Shown here piece after piece: positions 1-8,916 of a stretch of 64,000 nt of DNA (position 1 is its first letter; every line of letters starts with the position of its first letter). The DNA is from CAZHGD01 sp964531735. GTDB taxonomy: Bacteria; Armatimonadota; UBA10988. The notes beneath the pieces are model-generated. The model saw only the letters and a list, made by a program, of their open reading frames with translations, was not told where the DNA came from and did no database searches. The translations under genes were made by a program, and so were the position numbers. The stretch is from positions 62,001 to 126,000 of the forward strand of contig CAZHGD010000002.1 in assembly GCA_964531735.1 (NCBI GenBank), written 5' to 3'.

Positions 1-3000
1 TTGGCCGAGGCCCGGGTGCGCCAGTCGCAGCGCGAGACCGAGGCGATGCACCGCGCGGTGGTCGAGAGCGCCCTGGACCCGATCGTCGTCTACGAACTCG
101 ACGACGGCGACCGGCCGGGGCGAGTGCTGACTGCCAACCGGGCCGCCAGCGAGATGCTCGGCTACGGGCCCGACGAGCTGCCCGGCCTGCCGCTGGTGGC
201 GCTCTTTGCCGCCCCGGGCGACGCGGCGGTGCGGCACGCTCGGCTGCTGAGGGCCGGCCGGCGGCGCTTCCGGGCCGCAGTGACGACCAAGGGCGGCACG
301 CTCCTGCACATGGCGGTCGGGGTGCAGCCAGTCGTGGCCGGTGGGCGGCGGGTGGCCGTGGCCATCGGACGCGACATCACCGAACGGCTGGAATCCGAGG
401 ACGAGCGACAGGCTGTGATCGAGGTGCTGCGTCTGGCCAACGAGCACCATGAGCTGAAGGCACTGGTTCGGGCCGTCACCGGCTTCCTTCAGCGCTGGTC
501 GGGGTGCGACGCCGTCGGCGTGCGGTTGGTCGAGGGCGAGGACTTCCCGTACTACGAGACCCGCGGCTTCGCACCCGAGTTCGTGGCGGCGGAGACGCAC
601 CTTTGCCAGGAGGATGCCAGCGGCCAGATCGTCCGCGACGGCCAGGGCAGGGCGGTCCTCGAGTGCATGTGCGGCAACGTGCTGCGCGGACGCTGTGATC
701 CGCGCCAGCCCTTCTTTACCAGCCGCGGCAGCTTCTGGAGCAACCACACCACCGACCTGCTGGCCACCACCAGCGACACGGAGCGTCAGGCTCGCACGTG
801 CAACCGCTGCACTGCTGACGGGTTCGAATCGGTGGCGCTGCTCCCGCTGCGCGCCCACGGCAAGACCCTCGGCCTCCTGCAACTGAACGACCACCGCGCC
901 GGGCGCTTCAGTGAGCGGCGGATCGCGGCGCTGGAGCGCCTGTGTGACAGTCTGGCGGTCGCCATCGATCAGAGCCGCACCGCCGCGGAACTGGCCAGGA
1001 GCGAGGAGCGCTTCCGCACGATTGCGGACTACACGGCCGACTGGGAGAACTGGGTCGGCCCGAACGGCGAATTGCTCTGGACGAGCCCCTCGGTGGAGCG
1101 GATGACCGGGTATACCGTCGCCGAGTGCCTGGCCATGCCGGACTACCCGACGCCGCTGGTGGCGCCCGAGGACCGGAGCCGTATGGCGGCGCTGTTCCAC
1201 CAAGCAGTTGGCGGTGATGGGGGCAGGGACACCGAGTTCCGCTGTCGACGCAAGGACGGCTCGGTGTTCTGGGCGGCGGTCTCGTACCACGCCGTCCACG
1301 ACGCGACCGGCGCCTGCCAGGGGTACCGCTCGTCCATCCGTGATATCAGCGAGCGCAAGCGCCACGAGCAGTTGATGCAGGCACGGCTGCGTTTGGCTGA
1401 CCTGGCCATCAGCAGCGGGCTCGACGAGTTCATGCGCGTGGCCGTCGACGAGGCCGAGCGACTCACGGGGAGTCAGGTGGGCTTCTTCCACTTCGTCGAT
1501 GCCGACCAGGTGCATCTCAGACTGCAGGCGTGGTCGACCAACACGGTCGCGCACTTGTGTACGGCCTCGGGCAAGGGCGACCACTACCCGATCAGCGAGG
1601 CTGGCGTCTGGGTGGATTGCGTTCACGCTCGGGTCCCGGTCATCCACAACGACTACGCGTCGCTGCCGCATCGCCGGGGCCTGCCTGAAGGGCATGCACC
1701 GGTCGTCCGTGAACTGGTCGTGCCCGTCCTGCGCGATGGCCTGGTGGTCGGCATTCTGGGCGTGGGCAACAAGCCGACCGACTATGGGCCCGACGATGTG
1801 GCCATGGTCGAGGTGCTCAGCTCGTTGGTCATCGACCTGATTGCGCGGAAGCGGGCCGAGGAGAGCCTCCAGGAGAGCGAGGCCAAGTACCGCGCCATTG
1901 TGGAGAACATGCAGGACGTCTACTACCGCACCGACGTCGATGGCCGTCTGGTCATGGCCAGCCCATCGGCGTGTGACCTGCTGGGCTGCGCCTCGCTTGA
2001 CGAGGTGCTTGGCCTGAGCCCTGAGGACCTCTGGGCGACGCCTGAGCGTCGCGCCGAGTACCTGGCCGCGATGGAGCACCACGACGGGCGGGTGACCGGC
2101 TTCGAGGTCACTTTCCGGCGTCGAGACGGCAGTGAGGTGGCGACCGTCGTCAGCAGTCGCTGGCGTTACGCCACCGACGGGCAGTGGCTCGGCACCGAAG
2201 GCGTCATCACCGACATCAGCGACCGCAAGCGTGCCGAGGCCGCCATACGCGTCGAACTGGCCCTGCAGCGCCTGCGCAATCTGGTCCTGCAGATGGCCGG
2301 CGAAGACGACTGGCCGATGGTCGTCCACGGCTTTGCCGCCGAGGTCCGTCGGCTGATCGAGTTCGAGTCGTGCAGCGTCAACCTTCTGGACGCCGGCGAG
2401 TCGCGGGTCACCTCGTACGTGGTTGGTCGCGGTGGCGAGGTCGGCCGTGAGGTGGTCACCGGTGTTCACCCCGCGTTGGCACGCGCGGCGCACACCGGGC
2501 GTCCGGTCCGCCGCGAGCGGGGCGACGCTCTGTTCGGCAGCGGCCAGAGCGCCCAGGTGGCGGTGATCGTCGACGTGCCTTTCCCTGGCGGCACCGTGGC
2601 ACTCAGCGGCACCGTACCAGACGGGCTCGGCCCAGCCGAGATCCACATCCTGGAACAGTCGGCCGAGGTGCTGGCGGTGGCCTGTCGGCGCCTGGCCGAT
2701 CTGGAAGCCGTCCGGGCCAGCGACGAGCGCGTCGCGACCGTGTTCCGGTCCAGTCCGAATGCCATCACCGTGACCCGGGTGAGCGACGGCCGGCTGGTCG
2801 ACTTCAACGATGGCTTCGTGACGCTGAGTGGCTACGCCCGCGAAGAGGCCCTGGGCCGGACGACACCGGAACTGAGGCTGTGGGCTGATGAAGCCACGCG
2901 GAACGCGGTGCTGGTACAGCTCCGGGCCGGTCTCGGCGTCCGCAACACGGAGGTCCAGTTCCGCGTCAAGTCGGGTGAGGTCATCGACTGCCTGGTGTCA

Positions 3001-4962
3001 TCGGAGGTGGTCAGCCTGGGTGGTGAGCCACACGCGCTGACCACTGTGACCGACGTCACCGACCGGAAGCGGGCCACCGAAGAACTGCGGCGGGCCGAGG
3101 AACGGTTCCGCCTGGTGGTGGAACTGGCGCCGATCGGCATCTTCCTGCAGGTAGATGGACGGTTTGCCTTCGTCAATCCGGCCATGGCGCACCTCCTCGG
3201 CTGTGCCGACCCGACCGCCCTGCTGGGCCAGCCGGTGCTCGGCCGCGTCGCGCCGGGATCCGTGGAGAGCATGGCCGCGCGGCTGCGCCAGGTGAGCACT
3301 GGCCCGGAGGCCGCGCCGGTGGCCGAGGCGCAGTTCTGCCGGCTTGACGGCACCGTTGTCGACGTCTCGGTCGGCGCGGCGCCGTTCGAGGTGGAGGGGC
3401 AGCCCGGCGCCCTGGTCATGGTCGCGGATATGAGTGCGGCCAAGCGCAGCGAAGCACGCCTGCGCGCTTCCGAGGCCCTCTACCAGTCGCTGGTCGAATC
3501 GCTGCCCCAGGCGGTGTTCCGCAAGGACCTGGACGGCCGTTACGTCTTCGCCAACCGGCGCCTGGGCGAGGTGCTGGGCCGCGCGGCCGCCGACATCGTC
3601 GGCCACACCGACGAGGAGTTGCTGCCGCGCGAGGTGGCCGGCGCCTTTGGCGCCACCGACGAGGAGGTCAAGGCCACGGGTCGCCCCACGCACACGGTGA
3701 GCAAGGTCGCCATACCCGGCCAGCCGGAGCGGATGATGGAGGCCAACAAGGTGCCGCTGTTCGATTCGAACGGGCAGTTGGCCGGCGTCCTCGGGATCGC
3801 CACCGACGTGACCGAGCGCACGCTGCTGGAGGAGCAGGTGCGCCACGCGCAGCGCATGGAGTCGATTGGGCGGCTGGCCGGCGGCGTCGCCCACGACTTC
3901 AACAACCTGCTGGTGCCGATCCAAGGCTACGCGCAGTTGCTGGCCGACACCATTCGCGCCGACGATCCGCGCCACACCGACCTCGAGCAGATCCAGCAGG
4001 CGGCCGCGCGAGCCAAGGACCTGACCCGGCAGTTGCTGGCGTTCAGCCGCAAGCAGGTGCTGGAGCTGTCGCCGGTCGACCTGCGGCAGGTCGTCAACGG
4101 CTTCCAGAAGCTGATCCGGCGCACGGTGCGCGAGGACATCCGCCTCGACGTCGTGCTGCCCGAGGCCAGCGCCACGGTCATGGCCGACATCGGGCAGATC
4201 GAGCAGGTGCTGATGAACCTGGCGGTCAACGCGCAGGACGCCATGCCAGCCGGTGGTGTTCTGACCATCGAGGTGGTGCATCGGCCCGCCGACGTGGGCA
4301 GTGTGGGCACGGTCGAGCTGTCGGTCTCCGACACGGGCGTCGGCATGGATGCGGAGACACTCGCCAAGGTGTTCGAGCCGTTCTACACCACGAAGGCGCC
4401 GGGCAAGGGCACCGGTCTCGGCCTGGCGACGGTGCATGGCATCATCGACCAGCACGGCGGCACGGTGAGCGCGGAATCGGCGCCGGGCCAGGGGGCCACC
4501 TTGCGCATTCGCCTGCCGGCTGCGCTCCAGGCCACCGCGCTGGCGGCCGACCAGGCCGGCGAGCCGAGGCCGGCGGCGCGGCAGGCGACCGGCGAGACCG
4601 TGGTGTTCGTGGATGACGACGAGGGCATTCGCGAACTGGCCCAACGGGTGCTGCGGGCCCGGGGCTATGAGTTGCTGGTGGCCAGCAGCGGCGAAAGCTG
4701 CCTGGCCACGCTGGCGCGGCACACCGGCCCGGTCGACCTGCTGGTGACCGACGTGGTGATGCCGGGGATGACCGGCAAGGAACTGCACGAGCGCCTCGCG
4801 ATGGTGCGACCCGGAGTCCGCGTGCTGTTCGTGAGCGGCCATGACGACGACGTCATCTCGACCCGCGGGGTGGTCGAGGCGGGCTTCTGGTTCCTGGCCA
4901 AGCCGTTCACGCCGCAGGACCTGGCCGACAAGGTGCGGCAGGTGCTCGACGCGGCAGGCTGA
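1..4962 (+). CDS. Multi-PAS/GAF hybrid sensor histidine kinase with C-terminal receiver
   Basis: A soluble hybrid sensor kinase of at least 1653 residues; no transmembrane segment is visible. The frame opens with TTG at base 1, so the true start may lie outside the window. Order by eye: PAS (about 10-130), GAF (140-330), PAS (335-455), GAF (460-620), PAS (625-745), GAF (750-895), three PAS (905-1275), HisKA dimerisation/phosphoacceptor domain with GVAHDFNN (His1298), HATPase with N box (N1410), DTGVGM (1444-1449) and GKGTGLGL (1469-), then a receiver with VDDDEG and phospho-acceptor Asp1584 in LLVTDVVMPG. The first GAF carries a Cys-rich insert (LECMCGN, GRCDP, CNRC at roughly 220-275), a subtype I recall from other PAS/GAF kinases. 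The receiver should take phosphate from His1298 and may pass it on; no partner response regulator sits next to it. The signal sensed is unknown. Confidence 0.93.
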   Translation: MAEARVRQSQRETEAMHRAVVESALDPIVVYELDDGDRPGRVLTANRAASEMLGYGPDELPGLPLVALFAAPGDAAVRHARLLRAGRRRFRAAVTTKGGTLLHMAVGVQPVVAGGRRVAVAIGRDITERLESEDERQAVIEVLRLANEHHELKALVRAVTGFLQRWSGCDAVGVRLVEGEDFPYYETRGFAPEFVAAETHLCQEDASGQIVRDGQGRAVLECMCGNVLRGRCDPRQPFFTSRGSFWSNHTTDLLATTSDTERQARTCNRCTADGFESVALLPLRAHGKTLGLLQLNDHRAGRFSERRIAALERLCDSLAVAIDQSRTAAELARSEERFRTIADYTADWENWVGPNGELLWTSPSVERMTGYTVAECLAMPDYPTPLVAPEDRSRMAALFHQAVGGDGGRDTEFRCRRKDGSVFWAAVSYHAVHDATGACQGYRSSIRDISERKRHEQLMQARLRLADLAISSGLDEFMRVAVDEAERLTGSQVGFFHFVDADQVHLRLQAWSTNTVAHLCTASGKGDHYPISEAGVWVDCVHARVPVIHNDYASLPHRRGLPEGHAPVVRELVVPVLRDGLVVGILGVGNKPTDYGPDDVAMVEVLSSLVIDLIARKRAEESLQESEAKYRAIVENMQDVYYRTDVDGRLVMASPSACDLLGCASLDEVLGLSPEDLWATPERRAEYLAAMEHHDGRVTGFEVTFRRRDGSEVATVVSSRWRYATDGQWLGTEGVITDISDRKRAEAAIRVELALQRLRNLVLQMAGEDDWPMVVHGFAAEVRRLIEFESCSVNLLDAGESRVTSYVVGRGGEVGREVVTGVHPALARAAHTGRPVRRERGDALFGSGQSAQVAVIVDVPFPGGTVALSGTVPDGLGPAEIHILEQSAEVLAVACRRLADLEAVRASDERVATVFRSSPNAITVTRVSDGRLVDFNDGFVTLSGYAREEALGRTTPELRLWADEATRNAVLVQLRAGLGVRNTEVQFRVKSGEVIDCLVSSEVVSLGGEPHALTTVTDVTDRKRATEELRRAEERFRLVVELAPIGIFLQVDGRFAFVNPAMAHLLGCADPTALLGQPVLGRVAPGSVESMAARLRQVSTGPEAAPVAEAQFCRLDGTVVDVSVGAAPFEVEGQPGALVMVADMSAAKRSEARLRASEALYQSLVESLPQAVFRKDLDGRYVFANRRLGEVLGRAAADIVGHTDEELLPREVAGAFGATDEEVKATGRPTHTVSKVAIPGQPERMMEANKVPLFDSNGQLAGVLGIATDVTERTLLEEQVRHAQRMESIGRLAGGVAHDFNNLLVPIQGYAQLLADTIRADDPRHTDLEQIQQAAARAKDLTRQLLAFSRKQVLELSPVDLRQVVNGFQKLIRRTVREDIRLDVVLPEASATVMADIGQIEQVLMNLAVNAQDAMPAGGVLTIEVVHRPADVGSVGTVELSVSDTGVGMDAETLAKVFEPFYTTKAPGKGTGLGLATVHGIIDQHGGTVSAESAPGQGATLRIRLPAALQATALAADQAGEPRPAARQATGETVVFVDDDEGIRELAQRVLRARGYELLVASSGESCLATLARHTGPVDLLVTDVVMPGMTGKELHERLAMVRPGVRVLFVSGHDDDVISTRGVVEAGFWFLAKPFTPQDLADKVRQVLDAAG

Positions 4963-4984
4963 CCGCGCCGGGCGCGGGGCGCGC

Positions 4985-5013
4985 TTGACGACCGGTGGCG
5001 CACATGCTACGTT
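4985..5013 (+). promoter_or_regulatory. Sigma-70-type promoter of the hydroxyacid dehydrogenase operon
   Basis: TTGACG (4985-4990), 17-base spacer, TACGTT (5008-5013). It lies 22 bases after the kinase stop and 38 bases before the GTG start at 5052, so the downstream operon has its own promoter. Confidence 0.65.
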
Positions 5014-5051
5014 CCGCCATTCCAGCCGTCGGGCTGGCGAGAGGGACCATT

Positions 5052-6035
5052 GTGAGCGCCTACACCGTCGTGGTTTCGGACCACGTCTTCGAGAACTTCA
5101 CCGCCGAGGAGCAAGTGCTGGGCGCGATCGGCGCCGAACTCCGCGTCCTGCAGTGCCGCTCAGCCGAGGAGCTGGTCGAGCACATGGCGGGCGCGCACGG
5201 CCTGCTCAACACGTATCTGCCGGGCATGGACGCTCGGGTGTTCGCTGCCGCGCCGTCGCTGCGGGCCGTGGTGCGCTACGGCATCGGCCTCGACACGATC
5301 GACATCGCCGCGGCCACCGAGCGCGGCATCGTGGTGGCCAACGTGCCGGACTACTGCATCGATGAGGTGGCCGACCACGCCTTGGCCCACTTCATGGCTC
5401 TGGCCCGGCGCCTGCCGCGCGGTGACCAGCGGGTGCGGGCCGGCGAGTGGTCGCTGTCGTACCTCAAACCGATGCCGGCGATCCGGCAGATGCGCCTGGG
5501 CATCATCGGGTTTGGCCGCATCGGCCAGGCCATCGCGCGGCGCCTGGCCCCGCTGGGTGCCGAGGTCGTCTTCCACGACCCGGTGCGCGGTGAACCGGCG
5601 GCCGGCGCCGCGCCCGTCACGCTGGATGAGTTGTACCAGACCTGCGACGCCATTTTCGTGCAGTGCCCGTCGGTGCCCCAGACGCGGCACCTGCTGGACG
5701 AGGCGGCGTTCGCCAAGATGGCGCGCCGTCCGCTGGTGATCAACTGCGCCCGCGGCGAGATCGTCTCCACCGAGGCGCTGCTGGCCGCCCTCGAACAGGG
5801 CCAGATCAGCGGCGCTGGCCTCGACCTGCTGGAGGACTACCAGACGGTGGTGGCGAACGACCACCCGCTCAAGCACCGCGACGATGTGATCCTGACTCCG
5901 CATAGCGCCTGGTACTCGGAGGCCGCCATTCCGAGCCTGCAGCGCCGCGCGGCCGAAGAGATGGCGCGGATACTGCAAGGCCAGCGGCCGACGGCCCTGG
6001 TCAATCCTGAAGTCTGGGAGAGGCGTCAACCATGA
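5052..6035 (+). CDS. D-isomer-specific 2-hydroxyacid dehydrogenase (CtBP-like)
   Basis: A 327-residue NAD(P)-dependent dehydrogenase that interconverts a 2-hydroxyacid and a 2-oxoacid. The Rossmann motif GFGRIGQAIA is visible near residue 155-165, and the catalytic triad of the family is complete: Arg234 in NCARGE, Glu261 in GLDLLE, His284 in TPHSAW. The GTG start at 5052 is chosen because GAGAGGG stands just ahead of it and a promoter lies at 4985-5013; an upstream in-frame GTG at 4995 falls inside that promoter. The stop overlaps the next ATG (ATGA), so the two genes are translationally coupled. The substrate cannot be read from sequence; the FAH hydrolase and aldehyde dehydrogenase partners suggest oxidative breakdown of a sugar acid (inference). 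Confidence 0.92.
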   Translation: MSAYTVVVSDHVFENFTAEEQVLGAIGAELRVLQCRSAEELVEHMAGAHGLLNTYLPGMDARVFAAAPSLRAVVRYGIGLDTIDIAAATERGIVVANVPDYCIDEVADHALAHFMALARRLPRGDQRVRAGEWSLSYLKPMPAIRQMRLGIIGFGRIGQAIARRLAPLGAEVVFHDPVRGEPAAGAAPVTLDELYQTCDAIFVQCPSVPQTRHLLDEAAFAKMARRPLVINCARGEIVSTEALLAALEQGQISGAGLDLLEDYQTVVANDHPLKHRDDVILTPHSAWYSEAAIPSLQRRAAEEMARILQGQRPTALVNPEVWERRQP

Positions 6036-6817
6036 AGATTGCGCGCATCATGTTCGATGGCTGCATGTCCTACGCGAGCGTCGAGAAGACGGGCTACCGG
6101 CTGATCTCGGGGGACATCTTCGAGGCCTACGAGGTCACCTCGGCCAAGGTCCCGCTCAAGAGCGCCCGGTTGCTGGCGCCGGTGGAGCCGCCGCAGATCG
6201 TGGCCATTGGCCTGAACTACCGGCGACACGCGGCCGAGAGCGGCTTCCCCGAGCCCGACGCGCCGGTGATCTTCATCAAGACCGGCAACACCGTGGTCGG
6301 GCCCGAAGAAGACGTGTTCCTGCCGAAGATGGCGCCCGACGAGGTGGATTACGAAGCCGAGTTGGCCATCATCATCGGCCAGGAGTGCTACGACGTTTCG
6401 GAGGACGAGGCCCTCGAGTATGTCCTCGGCTACACCTGCGCCAACGACGTCAGCGCGCGCGACTGCCAGCTCCGCCTGGACAAGCAATGGGCGCGCGGCA
6501 AGTGCTTCGACACCTTCGCGCCGCTGGGACCGTGGATCGAGACCGACGTGGACGGCGACAACCTGGCCATCTCGATGACGGTCAACGGCGAGAAGCTGCA
6601 GGATTCGCGGACGTCCGACATGATCTTCGGCTGCCGCCAACTGGTCAGCTACGTCTCGCGGTGCATGACGTTGCTGCCTGGCAGCGTGATCATGACCGGC
6701 ACGCCGGAAGGCGTCGGCATGGGCCGCCAGCCGCAGCGGTGGCTGCGTGAGGGCGACGTCATGTCGGTCGAGATCGAGGGCATCGGCACGTTGACCAATC
6801 CGGTGGTCAAGGAGTAG
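6032..6817 (+). CDS. Fumarylacetoacetate hydrolase (FAH) family protein
   Basis: A 261-residue member of the FAH superfamily, which cleaves C-C bonds in, or isomerises or decarboxylates, 2-oxo acid intermediates using Mg2+ or Mn2+. Visible family marks are GLNYRRHA (about 67-74), DEVDYEAELAIIIG with metal-binding acidic residues, CANDVSARD, FDTFAPLGPW and the C-terminal MTGTPEGVG. Length and motif order fit the common single-domain form seen in 2,4-didehydro-3-deoxy-sugar acid hydrolases and homoprotocatechuate enzymes; the exact reaction is not decidable. It begins inside the stop codon of the dehydrogenase and ends 5 bases before the aldehyde dehydrogenase start, so all three form one transcript. 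Confidence 0.9.
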   Translation: MKIARIMFDGCMSYASVEKTGYRLISGDIFEAYEVTSAKVPLKSARLLAPVEPPQIVAIGLNYRRHAAESGFPEPDAPVIFIKTGNTVVGPEEDVFLPKMAPDEVDYEAELAIIIGQECYDVSEDEALEYVLGYTCANDVSARDCQLRLDKQWARGKCFDTFAPLGPWIETDVDGDNLAISMTVNGEKLQDSRTSDMIFGCRQLVSYVSRCMTLLPGSVIMTGTPEGVGMGRQPQRWLREGDVMSVEIEGIGTLTNPVVKE

Positions 6818-6822
6818 CACCC

Positions 6823-8295
6823 GTGAAGATCCGCACCCAGCTCTACATCGACGGGCAGTGGCGCGACGCATCGGATGGCGCCACCTTCAGCGTGCTCAAC
6901 CCGGCGACGGGCGAGACTCTGGCCAACGTGTCCAAAGGCACCGCCGCCGACCTGCGCGACGCGGTCGCCGCGGCCCAGCGGGCCTACGACCAGACCTGGA
7001 GCCAGACGACGCCGTCGGAGCGCGGCGCCTGGCTGCACAAGCTGGCCGACGCGGTGACCGCCAACCAGGAAGCGTTGGCCTGGATCGAGACCGACGACAT
7101 CGGCAAGCCGATTGCCGAGAGCCGCAACATCGACATCCCGGGCGCGGCGACGGCGCTGCACTACTTCGCGGACATCTGTCACGAAGTCACCGGCGAGATG
7201 CAGCCCACGCCGATGAACGAGGTGCTCGACTACACGCTCCACGAGCCCATCGGTGTGGTCGGCGCGATCATCCCGTGGAACTTCCCGTTCCTGATCGCCG
7301 CCCGCAAGATCGGCACGGCGCTGGCCGCCGGCAACACGCTGGTGCTCAAGCCGTCGTCCTGGGGCCCGTTGACCACCATCCTGTTCGCCGAACTGGCCGA
7401 CCAGGTCGGCCTGCCGCCCGGTGTGCTCAACGTCGTGCCCAGCGGCGGTCCGGTGGCCGGCGAGGTGCTCACCGCGGCGCCCGAGGTGGGCGAGATCTCG
7501 TTCACCGGCTCGACCGAGGTGGGCGAGTGGCTGTACAGCGCCTGCGCGCCGCGGCTCAAGGGCTGCACGCTGGAACTGGGCGGCAAGAGCCCCGGCCTGG
7601 TGCTGCCCGACTGCGACCTGGACGAGACGCTGGCCGGCACGCTGTTCGGCGTGTTCCTCAACCAGGGCGAATGCTGCTGCGCGCTGACGCGGCTGATCGT
7701 CCACGACGACATCTACGACGAGTTCGTGCCACGCTTCGTGGCGGCGGCGCAGGCCATCAAGCTGGCGCCACCGCGCGACGAGAGCTCGCGGCTGGGCGCG
7801 ATGGTCCATCCCGACCACCTGCAGCAGGTGGTCGACTACGTGGCCAGCGGCCGCGCCGAAGGCGCCAAGGTGCTGTGCGGCGGCAATGTCCGCACCGACG
7901 GCGAGTTCGGCAAGGGCAGCTACCTCGAGGCGACGGTCTTCGCCGACGTGACGCCGGCGATGCGCATCTGGCGCGAGGAGATCTTCGGGCCGGTCGTGAC
8001 CGTGACCCGGGCGAGCGACCTCGACGAGATGGTGGCGCTGGCGAACGACACCCACTATGGGTTGGCGGCCAGCGTCTGGACCACCCACCTGAAGCACGCG
8101 CACACCTTGGCGCGGCGCATCAACGCCGGGACCATCTGGCTCAACATGCATAACTTCGTGCTGCCCGGCGCGCCTTACGGCGGGTTCGGCTCCAGCGGTG
8201 TCGGGCTGGAACTGGGCAAAGAGGGGCTGCGGGCCCAGACGCGGACCAAGAACGTCATGGTCAGCCTGTTCCCGAACGGGTTCCAGTGGTACTGA
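6823..8295 (+). CDS. NAD(P)-dependent aldehyde dehydrogenase
   Basis: A 490-residue class ALDH enzyme oxidising an aldehyde to its acid. Seen: the NAD-binding stretch IIPWNFP, FTGST, the general base Glu251 in LELGGKSP, the nucleophile Cys285 in the ECCCA segment (283-287), EEIFGPV and the C-terminal GGFGSSGVG. The GTG start is preceded by AAGGAG, which overlaps the end of the FAH gene. It is the third gene of the 5.05-8.3 kb operon; a hairpin 25 bases after the stop may end the transcript. The combination dehydrogenase + FAH hydrolase + ALDH resembles non-phosphorylating sugar-acid or aromatic side-chain catabolism, but no transporter or dehydratase accompanies it. Confidence 0.94.
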   Translation: MKIRTQLYIDGQWRDASDGATFSVLNPATGETLANVSKGTAADLRDAVAAAQRAYDQTWSQTTPSERGAWLHKLADAVTANQEALAWIETDDIGKPIAESRNIDIPGAATALHYFADICHEVTGEMQPTPMNEVLDYTLHEPIGVVGAIIPWNFPFLIAARKIGTALAAGNTLVLKPSSWGPLTTILFAELADQVGLPPGVLNVVPSGGPVAGEVLTAAPEVGEISFTGSTEVGEWLYSACAPRLKGCTLELGGKSPGLVLPDCDLDETLAGTLFGVFLNQGECCCALTRLIVHDDIYDEFVPRFVAAAQAIKLAPPRDESSRLGAMVHPDHLQQVVDYVASGRAEGAKVLCGGNVRTDGEFGKGSYLEATVFADVTPAMRIWREEIFGPVVTVTRASDLDEMVALANDTHYGLAASVWTTHLKHAHTLARRINAGTIWLNMHNFVLPGAPYGGFGSSGVGLELGKEGLRAQTRTKNVMVSLFPNGFQWY

Positions 8296-8319
8296 GGCGG
8301 ACCAGGTAGCGCCAACCTG

Positions 8320-8363
8320 ACGGCCGTGCGGCTGGGCCTGGCCAGGTCCGGTCGCACGGCCGT
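8320..8363 (+). terminator. Strong hairpin behind the ALDH operon
   Basis: Perfect 11-base inverted repeat ACGGCCGTGCG (8320-8330) / CGCACGGCCGT (8353-8363); the 22-base loop itself contains the palindrome CCTGGCCAGG. It lies 25 bases after the ALDH stop. There is no T-run after it, so it may be a factor-dependent terminator or an RNA 3' end stabiliser. Confidence 0.5.
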
Positions 8364-8694
8364 GGCGTGTCTGGCGGTGCTTCACCCGAAGGCGTCCGGC
8401 GTAAGGCCGGCCGAGGTCGTGGCCGAGTTCGTGCTGCCGCGTGCACCGGAAGGCTGCGTACTGGTCGAGGCTCCAGATCGACAGGACCACCACACCGCCT
8501 GGGCATGGGCGCCGCCGTGGACGAGGACTCCAGCGGCGGCCACAGCGGAGCGGTACCGGGCACACGGGGCCACCGTCGGATGCCAGCAGTAAGGTGTGGC
8601 CGCAAGCGCCGTTGCCTCTCGCGCGCAGGACGGCACGTCGCACGGCGCAGTTGCGGCAGCGGGGTCCTGCAAGCATCACGACGTTCCTGGTGTC

Positions 8695-8733
8695 GGTTGC
8701 CGTGCAGCCCGATGAGCAGCATCGGCTGCAACC
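8695..8733. repeat. Bulged inverted repeat upstream of the TIR-like gene
   Basis: GCAGCC-c-GATG (8704-8714) pairs with CATCGGCTGC (8720-8729), and GGTTGC (8695-8700) can extend the stem with AACC (8730-8733) around a small bulge. It lies about 185 bases before the TIR-like start. Role unknown. Confidence 0.4.
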
Positions 8734-8916
8734 GGCGTCGGTATCACCAGCCAGAACTAGCCGTCACGTAGCAGCCTGTCTGCCGGCCAACAGTGCTTTG
8801 CGCGAAGTCGCGGAACCAACTGGCATCAAGGTCGCGCGGTCGCATGGTAAACCAAGAGGCGCCGGAAGGAGGTGGTGCGTAAATGGACAATCGCAGTACG
8901 CGCAGGAGGCGAAGCA

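Larger units (their letters stand above)
8296..8916. other. 620-base gap with no supported gene
   Basis: Open frames exist on both strands here but show no recognisable protein, no convincing ribosome site and Arg/Pro/Ala-rich low-complexity translations typical of GC-rich shadows. The gap holds two inverted repeats (8320-8363 and 8695-8733). It is the longest protein-free gap in the window and directly precedes an atypical gene, so it may be decayed or acquired DNA. Confidence 0.5.

Noticed and set aside
815..840. GGGTTCGAATC, a T-loop-like sequence suggesting a tRNA
   Set aside because: It lies inside the sensor kinase frame and no acceptor or anticodon stem can be drawn around it.
2998..4842. 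A 614-codon open frame on the minus strand inside the histidine kinase gene
   Set aside because: The plus frame has clear kinase motifs; the minus translation is His/Arg/Gln/Gly-rich low complexity typical of the mirror of GC-rich coding DNA.
6649..8679. A 676-codon minus-strand frame over the aldehyde dehydrogenase gene
   Set aside because: Antisense to an unmistakable ALDH; no known domain, no ribosome site.
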